Shown piece by piece: positions 17,696 to 27,189 of a stretch of DNA of 27,952 bases. The translations under genes and the position numbers were made by a program. Under the pieces are notes generated by a model that saw nothing but the letters and a program-made list of their open reading frames with translations, was not told where the DNA came from and did not search any database. Within the stretch, counting starts at the first letter, position 1, and each line of letters begins with the position of its first letter. The stretch is from Nitrososphaerota archaeon (GTDB lineage Archaea > Thermoproteota > Nitrososphaeria > Nitrososphaerales > Nitrosopumilaceae): NCBI GenBank assembly GCA_016871975.1, contig VHBM01000006.1, positions 1 through 27,952 on the forward strand, given 5' to 3'.

Positions 17696-18295
17696 TTATC
17701 TAGATGCTTGAGCTATTCTTTCTAGCTCGTGCTTTTTCTTTACAGATGGAGCTTCTGGATCATTTGTAGCAGCCAGGATTAGGTGTTCTGAAAGGTGTTC
17801 TTCGATTGCTTTTGGATTTGAAAATGTTGCCTCTCTTACGCCGTCTGCAATAAATTTTAACGCCAAATCAATTCGTCTCACAGGAGCCACATCCACAGAA
17901 ACGTGGTAGACTGTTCCACCATATACTATTCTAGTAGTGTCTTCGTTTGGTGCTGAATGTTCTACTGCCCTAACCAAAACTTCAACAGGATTTTTGCCAG
18001 TTTTTAAGTGGATTATATCAAAAGCTGCTTTCATGGTATTTATTGCATGAATTTTTTTCCCAGCCATGCGTCCTGTATTTTTTGCATATTTTTTTCCAAA
18101 GTGCATTAGTTTGTTGACAAGACGTTCTACTATGTTGACTTCAGCCTTGTTAAATCGTTTAAGAGCAGAGCGCCCAAATGTTAATGGCATAATAGTTTGT
18201 CTAAGTGAGATTACGTTTTTGAGGCCCTTGTCCTGTATTGCAATATCTGATAAATCCCATTTTCTAAACAACAAAAGTTTTTGCGTTTCGCCCAT
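17696..18295 (-). CDS. rps7: Ribosomal protein S7
   Basis: Small-subunit head protein contacting 16S rRNA and the exit site. At 199 residues it has archaeal/eukaryotic-type length with an N-terminal extension before the core. The core shows FNKAEVNIVERLVNKLM, TGKNPVEVLVRAVEHSAP and YHVSVDVAPVRRIDLAL, which are S7 signatures. It starts three bases after the rps12 stop and is the last gene of the minus-strand RNA polymerase/ribosomal protein cluster. Its stop is eight bases from the end of the convergent tRNA. Confidence 0.97.
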   Translation of the reverse strand: MGETQKLLLFRKWDLSDIAIQDKGLKNVISLRQTIMPLTFGRSALKRFNKAEVNIVERLVNKLMHFGKKYAKNTGRMAGKKIHAINTMKAAFDIIHLKTGKNPVEVLVRAVEHSAPNEDTTRIVYGGTVYHVSVDVAPVRRIDLALKFIADGVREATFSNPKAIEEHLSEHLILAATNDPEAPSVKKKHELERIAQASR

Positions 18296-18298
18296 ATT

Positions 18299-18736
18299 CT
18301 ATCGCCTTGGTTTTTCTTTCTTGCCCAATACCAATTCACGCAAAGAGGTTCCATTTACCTTGAATACCTTGAATCTGACTCCTGGAATGTCGCCCATTGC
18401 GCCACCCATTGTAGCGCCCATTCCTTCTACATGAACCTCATCATGTTCATCTACAAAGTTCATTGCACCGTCTCGTGGTAAAAATGCGGTAATGGTTTTT
18501 CCATTTTTGATTAGCTGAACTCTAACACATTTTCTAACAGCAGAGTTTGGCTGTTTTGCTTCAATGCCTACTTTTTCTAAAACAATTCCTCTTGCTTGCG
18601 GTGCCCCTCCAAGTGGGTTTGCTTTTCTGTCCAATCCAAGCTTTCTTCTTTTGTATGTTCCAATAGACCAACGTAGTCGTTTGCGTTTTGCCTTTAAAAC
18701 TCGACCTGCAAACAACCCAAGTGGTGATTTTGCCAT
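18299..18736 (-). CDS. rps12: Ribosomal protein S12 (S23e family)
   Basis: Decoding-centre protein of the small subunit. At 145 residues it has archaeal length. KQPNSAVRKCVRVQLIKNGK is the universal S12 signature, followed by FLPRDGAMNFVDEHDEV and the basic C-terminus. It begins four bases after the nusA stop and ends three bases before rps7, so all three are clearly one transcription unit. Confidence 0.98.
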   Translation of the reverse strand: MAKSPLGLFAGRVLKAKRKRLRWSIGTYKRRKLGLDRKANPLGGAPQARGIVLEKVGIEAKQPNSAVRKCVRVQLIKNGKTITAFLPRDGAMNFVDEHDEVHVEGMGATMGGAMGDIPGVRFKVFKVNGTSLRELVLGKKEKPRR

Positions 18737-18740
18737 AAAT

Positions 18741-19202
18741 TTACAACTCGGGTAATCTTTCTGGGCTGTTTATTTGGACTTTTGTGATTTCAAAATATCT
18801 TTTTGCCAACAGTCGTGCTTTTTCAGCATTGCGCCCTTCTCTGCCAACAACAATTCCTTTCTTTTTTGGATCAACTAGAACAATTGCTTGCATAGAACCA
18901 TCTGCACGCTTGTTGAGTTTTACTTCAGAAATTAGTTTTGAATTCAGTATGTTCTTTAAAAATTCTGCAGGATCATCAGAGTATTCTACTATCTCTACAT
19001 TTTTTTTGACAATGTTTTGCAAGCTTCGTATGTGGGAGCCGCCCTTGCCTATTGCAAGTCCCATTTTACCTGAATTTACAACAAAAATAACGCGGTCTTG
19101 TTTTTCATCTTCGACACAATCACGTGCTGTTGCACCTGTAACGTTTTGAAAAAGCGACATTAGTCGCATTTGATCAGTTGTTAGCTTGATTGTTTGTGTC
19201 AT
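18741..19202 (-). CDS. nusA: NusA-like KH-domain transcription factor
   Basis: Archaeal NusA is a short two-KH-domain RNA-binding protein (153 residues here) without the bacterial polymerase-binding N-terminal domain. The KH GxxG loops are GKGG at residues 52-55 and GREG at 120-123, each followed by an amphipathic helix. It has its conserved place between rpl30e and rps12. A TTTAAAT box (19233-19239) about 34 bases upstream indicates its own promoter in addition to read-through from the polymerase genes. Confidence 0.95.
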   Translation of the reverse strand: MTQTIKLTTDQMRLMSLFQNVTGATARDCVEDEKQDRVIFVVNSGKMGLAIGKGGSHIRSLQNIVKKNVEIVEYSDDPAEFLKNILNSKLISEVKLNKRADGSMQAIVLVDPKKKGIVVGREGRNAEKARLLAKRYFEITKVQINSPERLPEL

Positions 19203-19232
19203 TGTTATTTATCTCGAAGCTTTACCGCTCTC

Positions 19233-19239
19233 ATTTAAA
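19233..19239 (-). promoter_or_regulatory. TATA box upstream of nusA-rps12-rps7
   Basis: TTTAAAT on the minus strand, centred about 34 bases before the nusA ATG, predicting a short (under 10 nt) leader. It lies in the only sizeable gap (74 bases) between rpl30e and nusA. Confidence 0.5.
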
Positions 19240-19276
19240 CTTTCATAACACAAGTTTGTTGCAAAGTTTGATTCAA

Positions 19277-19588
19277 TCATTTAGTTTTCGTTTCTTTTAG
19301 CAGTGATTTGATGTTAGTGTCGCTTAGTGATGTTAATGAAATAGCTGATACACGAAACTGCAGTCCACATAGTCTTCCTAGTGCTACTGATGAGCCTTCA
19401 AAGTTTAATGTTGGAATTTTTTCTTTTTTTGCCGATTTTTGAATTTTTTCTTCTGTGTCTTTTGAAATCGACTGCGATAATACTATTAGTTTAGAGTTTT
19501 GCATTGCGGCAAGGATTTGTTTTGAGCCTAGTATACGTTTTCGCTCCTTGATTGCATCTTTGAGTGTTTTTTCTAATAGCTTGCTCAT
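19277..19588 (-). CDS. rpl30e: Ribosomal protein L30e
   Basis: A 103-residue member of the L7Ae/L30e/S12e RNA-binding family. The order of segments is LEKTLKDAIKERKRILGSKQ, then KLIVLSQSIS, a basic linker, and VALGRLCGLQFRVSAISL, as in archaeal L30e, which binds kink-turn RNA in the large subunit. Position between rpoA and nusA is the conserved archaeal arrangement. A CTATAAAG element (19623-19630) about 38 bases upstream suggests an internal promoter. Confidence 0.93.
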   Translation of the reverse strand: MSKLLEKTLKDAIKERKRILGSKQILAAMQNSKLIVLSQSISKDTEEKIQKSAKKEKIPTLNFEGSSVALGRLCGLQFRVSAISLTSLSDTNIKSLLKETKTK

Positions 19589-19638
19589 GATTTTATCTGT
19601 ATTTGCCCATTCTTGATGTGACCTTTATAGATTTATTG

Positions 19639-19652
19639 AAAAATAAAGATGG
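19639..19652 (-). terminator. Possible T-rich terminator after rpoA
   Basis: Directly after the rpoA stop the minus strand reads CTTTATTTTTC. U-rich tracts of this kind terminate archaeal transcription. It precedes the likely rpl30e promoter and may let transcript levels of polymerase and ribosomal protein genes differ. Confidence 0.35.
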
Positions 19653-22600
19653 TTAATCCTTCTTCTTTGAGACCTGCATGTAAAGGTCAACTATGCCGCT
19701 GCCTATTGGGATGTTGCTTCCAACGATAACATTTTCAGTGACGCCTTTTAGTTCCTCGATTTCGCCAGCCAGTGCAGCATGTGCTATTGTAGGGACTGTA
19801 ATTTCAAATGCAGCTCGTGCCAGTACACTTTCTTTTGTGCCTGCGATTCCATGACGTCCAATCTGTTGCATGTATCCTCGTGAGCACATCAAGTCAGAAA
19901 CTAGCATAATGTATCTGATATCAACTTCTAGTCCTTGGTCCTCAAGTGTAGAGCTTATTTCATTAATTAGAGCATTTCTTGCAGCCTCGATTCCAAGTGT
20001 TGCTGCAATCTCAAAGACGTTGTTTGTTCTAACTTGCTTTTTGTCGATTCCTCCAACTTCTAAAACTTTGGCAAGGTTTGAACCAGTTGTCTGGATAACC
20101 CACTCATCGTCTTTTTGAACTAGGGTTACTCTTTCAATGTCTGGGACTCCTTTTACTGTAGTTCCTAAAATTTTGTTTCGAAGTGTTATGACTGTTGGAG
20201 CATCAGACTCTTCAGCCAGGTTTAGTGTTAGAACGTCGCCTTTTTCATCAAGCTTGAATTTTTTGTTTGACTGTAATGCCTCAACTACATCAGCTACTGT
20301 ACATCCACGTTCTTTTAGCTTTGTAGGACTGAGGTGTAGTGTAATTTTAGTTGCATAGTCTGTTTCTGCCTTTGCTAAAACGCTAACCTTTGTTTGTAGT
20401 ATGTTACGGGCAACCTCGATTGCTTTTTCTCTTGATTTTTTTGACTCTTGATCAAGGTAAATGTCCATTGTTGGGGTTACTGGTTTTTTGCGTGCATCTA
20501 CTAGCTCGATTAGTCTTGGCAGACCCAAGGTTACGTTTCTTTCTCTAATTCCTGCAAAGTGGAATGTTCTTAGTGTCATCTGAGTACCAGGCTCGCCAAT
20601 GGACTGTGCTGTAACTATTCCTACTGCCTGTCCTGGTTCAACTTTGGCTTTATTGTATAGTTCCAGTCCTTTTTTACATACTTTTTCAACTCCATCCCTG
20701 CTAAGCTTTGATTCAGTTAATGCATCAGTGACTATTTTTCCAAGTCTTGTGTTGAATGTTTTTGTATATTTTTTGGCTAGCTCTAAAATTTCTTCTTTTG
20801 TTGCTTTTTTGCCAGAGTCTACAATTGTTTGTGATTCAATCAGTCTGTTAACATTAAATGCCTCGCCATGATCACTTTTTGCAACATCGATTCCATCTTC
20901 ACCATAAAGGAATTGTATGATATGTCCATGTGGGTCCCTAACAGTTCCATCATATTCTAGCTTGATGTGCTCTAGTGCGTTGATGAGTCTTCGCTGCATG
21001 TATCCGCTTTGCTGTGTTCTAACTGCAGTGTCTACTAGTCCTTCTCGTCCACCCATAGCATGGAAGAAAAATTCCAGTGCAGACAAGCCATCTCTATAGT
21101 TTGATTTTACAAATCCTTTAGAGTCTGGATTATCATCATTTTCTTTAAAGTGTGGCAATGCACGATTGTTGTAGCCTTTGATTATTCTCTGTCCACGTCT
21201 TGATTGTTGACCTAGTGCACCTGCCATCTGGCCTATGTTTAGTGAAGAACCTCTTGCACCAGTAGTTGCCATGATTCTTCCTGCATTTGTTTCATCAAAT
21301 GATTGGTCAGCAGTGCTTCCGGCTCTGTCTCTTGCCTTTCCTAATTCGTTTACAATGTATGCTTCTAGTGCTTCTTCAGCAGAGAGTCCTCTTGTTAGCT
21401 TTAGTGTTCCTTTCTTTGCTTGTGAGATAAAATCATAGACTTTATCATATGATTCTTGAATTCCTCCTAGTATTTCTTGTCTGACTTTGTCTGATAATTC
21501 AAGGTCAGCATATCCATAGCTGAATCCATAGTGTGTAATGAACTGCTTTGCTATAATCAAAATAGAGTTGAGGAATTTTCTTGCCTGTGCGTTACCATAG
21601 TCTTTTGCTATTCTGTGCAAAACACTTTCTGGTTCTTCTGCACCAATAGATGACTTGTCAATAATTCCACTGATGAGCTGGCCGTTTTTAATTACGACGT
21701 CTTTTTGTTTTCCTTTTGTTCCCTTTGACCACTTGGAAGTCATTACATAGTTAAAGTCGTCAGGAAGGAAAAGTGAGAACAATTGCTTTCCTGTATAAAG
21801 AGATCCGCCTTTGCCTTTTACTGCAGGTTCTGGCAGTGTGCCCAGGTAACCACCCAGCATAGAGTAATTTGCAAATTCTTGTGGTGTTAGTGTTGTGCTG
21901 TCTTTTGTAAGAAGATATGCTCCTGTAATGAAATCTCGCAGCCCACCAATGATTGGTCCCCCATATCTTGGAGAGATTAGCTGATCTTGTACTCGCATCA
22001 AAAGTATTGCTTCTGCTCTTGCCTCCTCGCTTTGTGGCACATGAAGATTCATTTCATCTCCATCAAAGTCTGCGTTGTATGGAGGGCATACAGAAGGATG
22101 TAATCGAAATGTTTTGCCTGGTAGTACTTTAACATAATGTGCCATGATTGACATTTGATGCAATGATGGTTGTCTATTGAACATGACAATATCACCGTCT
22201 GAGAGATGGCGCTCAACCAGATATCCAATCTCTATACTGTCAGCAATAGTTTTTCTGTCCTCAACAAAGTCTAGTCTTATCTTAACTCCGTCTGGCCTTA
22301 CGATATAGTTTACACCTGGAAATTGATTGGGCCCATTGACGATTAGTTCTCTTAGCTTTTCAATGTTCCATTCCGTAACAATTTCAGGAATGGTTAGCTT
22401 CATTGCAACAGATTCTGGGACGCCGACTTCAGACAGGTCAAGGTTTGGATCAGGTGAGATTACAGTTCTGCTTGAAAAATCAACTCTTTTTCCAGAAAGT
22501 GAGCCTCGGAATCGTCCTTCTTTTCCTTTCAATCTTTGAGTGAGTGTTTTTAGTGGTCTGCCAGAGCGGTGGTGTGCTTGTGGGATTCCAGAAACTTCAT

Positions 22601-23444
22601 TGTCAAAATATGTTGTAACGTGGTATTGTAACAAATCCACAAGGTCTTGTACAATTAGTGGCGGAGTTCCTGCCTCTTTGCTTTCCTTCAGTCGTTGGTT
22701 TACTCTAATGATATCTACCATCTTGTGGGTAAGATCATCTTCAGATCTGATTCCAGTTTCTAATATGATTGAAGGCCTGACAGTTACTGGTGGGACAGGT
22801 AGTGCTTGCAAGATAAACCATTCTGGTCTTGCAGTTGCAGGATCATAACCTAAAAGCTTGAGATCTGGATCAATTATTTGTGAGAATCGTTCTCGTATTG
22901 TAATTGGGAGCAGTCTGTGTTCTCCTATCTCAGTTTTTTCGATAAAGATTGTTGGCTTTGTAAAAATTAATTCGTATTGGGTTTTGCCACAGTGTGGACA
23001 TTCCTTTGCTTTTTTGGCCTTTTCTAAAATTGCCTCTGGAATTCTTTTTTGTGATATTACTGTAAATGCGGCCTCTCTTTTCATTATCTTTTCAAAGTCA
23101 TTAAGCTCATCTTGTGGTACTTTGAGTCGCGAGCAGGATTTGCATGTTGCAAGTAAAAGCTTGTAAATATTATCAATAAATGCAATGTGTAAGACAGGTT
23201 CTGCTAACTCAATGTGTCCAAAATGGCCAGGGCATCTGGCAGCTGTATTACCGCATGTAAGACATTTTTGTCCTGGTTCTAGGGTTCCCAGTCGTCCATC
23301 CATCAGTCCCCCTTGTACTGCCATGCCATCTTCATCATATGTTTCAGGGGCAGTGATTTCTGCAACAGAGTATTTTCTAATTTCAGTTGGGGACCATACA
23401 GAGAATCGTATGCTGTCGATTGATTTTATGGTTTGAAGTGACAT
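19653..23444 (-). CDS. rpoA: DNA-directed RNA polymerase subunit A, unsplit (A' plus A'')
   Basis: Largest RNA polymerase subunit, bearing the active site. N-terminal zinc cysteines are in CLTCGNTAARCPGHFGH (about residues 59-75) and the CKSCSRL and CPHCGK pairs. The catalytic Mg-binding motif NADFDGDEM places D459, D461 and D463. The trigger-loop region VTAQSIGEPGTQMTLRTFHFAG is near residue 950, and the chain continues without a break into the A'' part ending near IPIGSGIVDLYM. At 1263 residues A' and A'' are one gene, whereas most archaea have them split; the fused state is known for Thaumarchaeota. Its ATG shares one base with the rpoB stop (TAATG), so synthesis of the two large subunits is probably coupled. 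Confidence 0.98.
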   Translation of the reverse strand: MSLQTIKSIDSIRFSVWSPTEIRKYSVAEITAPETYDEDGMAVQGGLMDGRLGTLEPGQKCLTCGNTAARCPGHFGHIELAEPVLHIAFIDNIYKLLLATCKSCSRLKVPQDELNDFEKIMKREAAFTVISQKRIPEAILEKAKKAKECPHCGKTQYELIFTKPTIFIEKTEIGEHRLLPITIRERFSQIIDPDLKLLGYDPATARPEWFILQALPVPPVTVRPSIILETGIRSEDDLTHKMVDIIRVNQRLKESKEAGTPPLIVQDLVDLLQYHVTTYFDNEVSGIPQAHHRSGRPLKTLTQRLKGKEGRFRGSLSGKRVDFSSRTVISPDPNLDLSEVGVPESVAMKLTIPEIVTEWNIEKLRELIVNGPNQFPGVNYIVRPDGVKIRLDFVEDRKTIADSIEIGYLVERHLSDGDIVMFNRQPSLHQMSIMAHYVKVLPGKTFRLHPSVCPPYNADFDGDEMNLHVPQSEEARAEAILLMRVQDQLISPRYGGPIIGGLRDFITGAYLLTKDSTTLTPQEFANYSMLGGYLGTLPEPAVKGKGGSLYTGKQLFSLFLPDDFNYVMTSKWSKGTKGKQKDVVIKNGQLISGIIDKSSIGAEEPESVLHRIAKDYGNAQARKFLNSILIIAKQFITHYGFSYGYADLELSDKVRQEILGGIQESYDKVYDFISQAKKGTLKLTRGLSAEEALEAYIVNELGKARDRAGSTADQSFDETNAGRIMATTGARGSSLNIGQMAGALGQQSRRGQRIIKGYNNRALPHFKENDDNPDSKGFVKSNYRDGLSALEFFFHAMGGREGLVDTAVRTQQSGYMQRRLINALEHIKLEYDGTVRDPHGHIIQFLYGEDGIDVAKSDHGEAFNVNRLIESQTIVDSGKKATKEEILELAKKYTKTFNTRLGKIVTDALTESKLSRDGVEKVCKKGLELYNKAKVEPGQAVGIVTAQSIGEPGTQMTLRTFHFAGIRERNVTLGLPRLIELVDARKKPVTPTMDIYLDQESKKSREKAIEVARNILQTKVSVLAKAETDYATKITLHLSPTKLKERGCTVADVVEALQSNKKFKLDEKGDVLTLNLAEESDAPTVITLRNKILGTTVKGVPDIERVTLVQKDDEWVIQTTGSNLAKVLEVGGIDKKQVRTNNVFEIAATLGIEAARNALINEISSTLEDQGLEVDIRYIMLVSDLMCSRGYMQQIGRHGIAGTKESVLARAAFEITVPTIAHAALAGEIEELKGVTENVIVGSNIPIGSGIVDLYMQVSKKKD

Positions 23445-26400
23445 TATACTTTCTCCTTTATCAATAACCTAGGTGCAACGTTGAGGCTCTGCATCTCTTG
23501 CAAGAGTAGCTTGAATGCATATGCTACTGATACAGAAGAAACTTTGGCCTTGTCTCCACATACTCTGCAAACATATTTTCGCTGTTTAACATCATGATAG
23601 GCTACTAGCCCACATCTCTCACACACAAAAATGTCAGCCTTGTCAGATTCGTCAAGTAGTCTGTCTTTTAGAATCATTGATGCACCATATGCGATTAGAC
23701 AGTCTCGCTCCATTTCTCCAAATCGTAGTCCTCCTCCTCTTGCTCTTCCCTCCGTTGGTTGTTTTGTCAGCATTTGGACTTGGCCTCTTGCCCTTGCATG
23801 AATCTTATCAGCAACCATGTGGTGTAATTTTTGATAATATACAATGCCAATGAATATTTCAACAGGGAATGGTTTTCCTGTTCTTCCATCATACATTATT
23901 TCTTTTCCAGAATGCTTGAAGCCTGCACTTTCCAAGATACTTCGTGCAACATCCATTTTTTCTCCAACAAATGCGGAACCGTCAAACTTTTGTCCTCGCA
24001 GTGCAGCTGCCTTGCCAGTTATTGATTCCAAAAACATGCCCACTGTCATTCTTGATGGAAATGCATGTGGATTGATTAGAACATCAGGTATGATACCGTC
24101 TGCAGTATAAGGCAAGTCTTCATTTTTAGCTAAAATTCCCAAGACGCCTTTTTGTCCATGTCTTGATGCAAATTTATCACCAATTTCAGGAATTCTCATA
24201 TCACGTACTCTTATTTTATACATTTTACCGCCTTCGTTTGACTGTGTCATTACTACAGTGTCGACAACTCCTGTCTCTGATGGTCTTACACCAATTGATG
24301 TATCGCGTCTGTATGGACCCTTTACCTCAAACTCGCGGTATTCTTCCATGAATCTAGGAGGACTAGTTTTTCCAATTAGAATGTCGCCACCAAGTACCTG
24401 TGACTCTGTTGCAACTACGCCGTCTTCTTCAAGAAGCCTGTATGCTTTTTCTCCTTTGTAGCCTCTAATGTTGTCTTCTGCGTTTGGAATTTCAAAGTTA
24501 TCACGCATTCCGCCTGGATACTGCTTGGCTTCTGCATCGTAAATTCTATAAAAGAATGTGCGCCCTAGGCCTCTGTCAACTGCTGCCTTGCTTAGTACAA
24601 TTGCATCTTCGATGTTATATCCATCAAAAGGCAAAACTGCAACAACACAGTTCTGTCCTGCTGGTCTGTCTTCTAGACCAAGCAAGCCCATTGCTTTGGT
24701 AGTTACAATTGGAGTCTGTGGATAAAGCATGAAATGTTGTCTGACATAGGTGCTTGTATTCATCATCGGGGTTGAAAATCCCAAGCTCTGCTTTGCCATT
24801 GCTGCTTCGTATGTATTTCTTGGTGATTGATTGTGTTCAGGATATGGTATGATTGATGCGCCTGCTCCCAAAATTGCAGATGGGAAGATTTCCAGATGTG
24901 TGTGTTTTTTTGCATCTTTTTCATCAAATGCAATGTAACAGTTTTCTTCTTCGTTTGCGTCTATGAGCTCAATTATTCCCATTCGCAAAAGATCATTCCA
25001 AGAAAGCAACTTTTTTGAAACTTTCTCTATAAGATCCTGTGTCAATAGTGGTTTGTTATCTTTTGTAATAACAAGTGGACGCAGTACTCTTCCTGCATTG
25101 CAGTTGACATAGAGTCGTTTTGTTGCGCCATCTATTGGAGATTTATGAAATGATATTCCAACGTGTGGATGGATTTTTGAGGATCTTCGCAGATCTCGTA
25201 ATGATTCAGATAGTTTGTCGCCGTCTCTATAATATCCAATTAATTTTCCATCAACAAAAACTCGCGTACCTTCTTTTCGCAGATCATCTTTAACATCAGA
25301 AAAGTGGACTGTTCCAAGATCATATAGCTTTTCAACGATTTCTTCTGATGGCACGTTTAATGAAATTATTGCAGATAGTGCGAGATTTTTTACCAGCCCA
25401 CAGTTCGAACCTTCAGGGGTTTCGCTTGGACAGATTCGCCCAAAGTGGGTTGCGTGCAAGTCTCTTGCCTCAAAGTTAGGTTGTGTTCTGCTCAGTGGCG
25501 ACTGTATTCTTCTTAGATGACTAATGGTAGAAAGGTAGTTGGTTCTATCCAAGAGTTGAGTGACACCTACGCGTCCTCGTCCCCAGTTTCCAGTGGCTAT
25601 GGCGTTGTTAAGTTTGTCAGTTACTATTCCTGGTCGAATTGCCGCGGCAACTGCATTTATTCCTCTTTTTTGTCCAGATCTTTCAAGCTGGTACTTCATG
25701 TCTCTGACCAAATTTCTAAATGCTGTTCTAAACAAGTCTGCAAGCATCTGGCCTGCAAATTTTATGACTTTGTTTCCATAATGATCCTTATCATCTGGCG
25801 ATAGCCAGCTCATTTTTAATTCTAAAAGTTTGCATGCGGCTTCGCCAAGAAATTGTGCCTTTTCTTTTCTATTTTCTGCGTGTTTTCCCAAGTGCGGTAA
25901 AAGACCCCAATCAAGCAAAGTCTCTGCACGCTTGATTTGAAATTCTTCTAACATTCCAGGTGCAATTCTTTTACTGATGTAGACTATGGCGTCTTTTGAT
26001 GTTGGAACATCGCCAGCTTTTTCAAATGATGCTTCAAGCTCATCTTGAAGTTCATCAACAAGTGACACTGCAGCTGCAATGTCTTTGTCTGACTCTAAAC
26101 CAAGAGCTCGCATTAATGTTACAACTGGAATGTCAACAGGAGAGCCAGGTATCCTTGCAACAATCAGTCCATCGTTTTTCATCATCAGCTCAAGCTTTGC
26201 ACGATATCCTACAATAGACGAATAGACTTTGGCTTTGAAAACAACATTACCGCCTACTAGTTCTTTGTCAACAATTATTTTGTTGTATGAAAGATCTTCT
26301 AGTCCGACAATAACTCTTTCAGAACCATTTATTATAAAATAACCACCGGGATCGTTTGGATCCTCGCCATGTTCTATTAGCTTTTGAGTTGAAAAATTAT

Positions 26401-26791
26401 GCAATATGCATGCATCTGATCTTACCATTACTGGAATATCGCCAATGTGGACAAACCTAGATTCCAAGATTTTCCCATCTTCAACAACGCTTGCTTCCAT
26501 CATGACTGGTGCAGAGTATGAGACATTTCGTAGTCTTGCTTCTGCAGGAGTGATGTGTGTTATTGAACCATCAAGTTCCATCATTCTTGGTTGCTGAAGT
26601 TTTACCTTACCTAGCTGAATTTTATATGGATATTCTGCGTTTTCTATCTCGATTTGGCCTACTTCATCGATAATGCTTTGTAATCCACGTTCTAAAAACT
26701 CATCAAAAGAGTTCAAATGTTGCCTGGCAATGCCCTCTCTTTTTAGAATGTCATGTATTATTGGCCAACGTTTGTTTGATGAGTCTGCCAT
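23444..26791 (-). CDS. rpoB: DNA-directed RNA polymerase subunit B, unsplit
   Basis: Second-largest polymerase subunit, 1115 residues in one chain. Recognisable parts are the fork region (RRIQSPLSRTQPNFEARDLH, with CPSETPEGSNCGL), the nucleotide-binding FASRHGQKGVLG, and a C-terminal zinc site CERCGLVAYHD and CRVCGD. The longest frame begins 17 codons earlier (26842) within rpoH, but the ATG at 26791 starts MADSSNKRWPIIHDIL as expected for the family. It is preceded by GGAGGT five bases upstream and follows the rpoH stop by one base, so I use it. The stop overlaps the rpoA start. Confidence 0.97.
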   Translation of the reverse strand: MADSSNKRWPIIHDILKREGIARQHLNSFDEFLERGLQSIIDEVGQIEIENAEYPYKIQLGKVKLQQPRMMELDGSITHITPAEARLRNVSYSAPVMMEASVVEDGKILESRFVHIGDIPVMVRSDACILHNFSTQKLIEHGEDPNDPGGYFIINGSERVIVGLEDLSYNKIIVDKELVGGNVVFKAKVYSSIVGYRAKLELMMKNDGLIVARIPGSPVDIPVVTLMRALGLESDKDIAAAVSLVDELQDELEASFEKAGDVPTSKDAIVYISKRIAPGMLEEFQIKRAETLLDWGLLPHLGKHAENRKEKAQFLGEAACKLLELKMSWLSPDDKDHYGNKVIKFAGQMLADLFRTAFRNLVRDMKYQLERSGQKRGINAVAAAIRPGIVTDKLNNAIATGNWGRGRVGVTQLLDRTNYLSTISHLRRIQSPLSRTQPNFEARDLHATHFGRICPSETPEGSNCGLVKNLALSAIISLNVPSEEIVEKLYDLGTVHFSDVKDDLRKEGTRVFVDGKLIGYYRDGDKLSESLRDLRRSSKIHPHVGISFHKSPIDGATKRLYVNCNAGRVLRPLVITKDNKPLLTQDLIEKVSKKLLSWNDLLRMGIIELIDANEEENCYIAFDEKDAKKHTHLEIFPSAILGAGASIIPYPEHNQSPRNTYEAAMAKQSLGFSTPMMNTSTYVRQHFMLYPQTPIVTTKAMGLLGLEDRPAGQNCVVAVLPFDGYNIEDAIVLSKAAVDRGLGRTFFYRIYDAEAKQYPGGMRDNFEIPNAEDNIRGYKGEKAYRLLEEDGVVATESQVLGGDILIGKTSPPRFMEEYREFEVKGPYRRDTSIGVRPSETGVVDTVVMTQSNEGGKMYKIRVRDMRIPEIGDKFASRHGQKGVLGILAKNEDLPYTADGIIPDVLINPHAFPSRMTVGMFLESITGKAAALRGQKFDGSAFVGEKMDVARSILESAGFKHSGKEIMYDGRTGKPFPVEIFIGIVYYQKLHHMVADKIHARARGQVQMLTKQPTEGRARGGGLRFGEMERDCLIAYGASMILKDRLLDESDKADIFVCERCGLVAYHDVKQRKYVCRVCGDKAKVSSVSVAYAFKLLLQEMQSLNVAPRLLIKEKV

Positions 26792-26792
26792 G

Positions 26793-27044
26793 TTATACCT
26801 CCACCACGTATCGATAGTATACGCCTTCGCCAGCTGTGGCACTGTTTCTTGTTATTTTGATCATATCGCCAGGTTTTACACCCAGTCCCATAATCGCAGG
26901 ATCATTTACAAAAATTAATGGAAGTTCGGTTGGTTTGCAATTGAATTTTAGTAAAACTTCTTCTGCCTCTTTTTTTGTCATAATTTCATGTTTTGGAACA
27001 TATGTGTGATCAGGTACTAGAACTGGATTTTTTTTAGTGGTCAT
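26793..27044 (-). CDS. rpoH: DNA-directed RNA polymerase subunit H (Rpb5 C-terminal domain)
   Basis: Small polymerase subunit homologous to the C-terminal domain of eukaryotic Rpb5, 83 residues. It shows LVPDHTYVPKHEIMTKKEAEEVL, then LPLIFVNDPA and GVKPGDMIKITRNS, ending in YYRYVVEV, as in archaeal RpoH. It is first in the rpoH-rpoB-rpoA order typical of archaea, with one base between its stop and the rpoB ATG. A GGGAG sequence about 10 bases before the ATG suggests leadered translation. Confidence 0.97.
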   Translation of the reverse strand: MTTKKNPVLVPDHTYVPKHEIMTKKEAEEVLLKFNCKPTELPLIFVNDPAIMGLGVKPGDMIKITRNSATAGEGVYYRYVVEV

Positions 27045-27070
27045 TTTTTAGATTCTCCCATGAACAACAT
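27041..27070 (-). other. Possible leader-peptide ORF overlapping the rpoH start
   Basis: A nine-codon frame (MLFMGESKK) ends in a TGA that overlaps the rpoH ATG as ATGA. It would couple rpoH translation to a leader peptide if the mRNA has a leader that includes it. Such a short frame can occur by chance, and no clear ribosome binding site precedes it. Confidence 0.2.
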
Positions 27071-27125
27071 CAGCTGTAACCAATAGATAGATTACACAAA
27101 CTATTGATGAGGTCACCGAGAGGTT

Positions 27126-27134
27126 AATATATAT
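27126..27134 (-). promoter_or_regulatory. Possible TATA box of the rpoH-rpoB-rpoA operon
   Basis: ATATATATT on the minus strand is the best TATA match in the 177-base spacer but lies about 85 bases before the rpoH ATG. If used, the operon mRNA would have a leader of roughly 55-60 nt, unlike the leaderless spacing seen at most other genes here. Confidence 0.4.
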
Positions 27135-27189
27135 CTAATTTGGCGGTTGTCGATGTTTTTTGTTTTTAGTCAAGATTATTTATCACAAA

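Noticed and set aside
26792..26842. 17-codon N-terminal extension of rpoB
   Set aside because: It lies within rpoH, while the ATG at 26791 has a GGAGGT at proper distance and begins at the family N-terminus.
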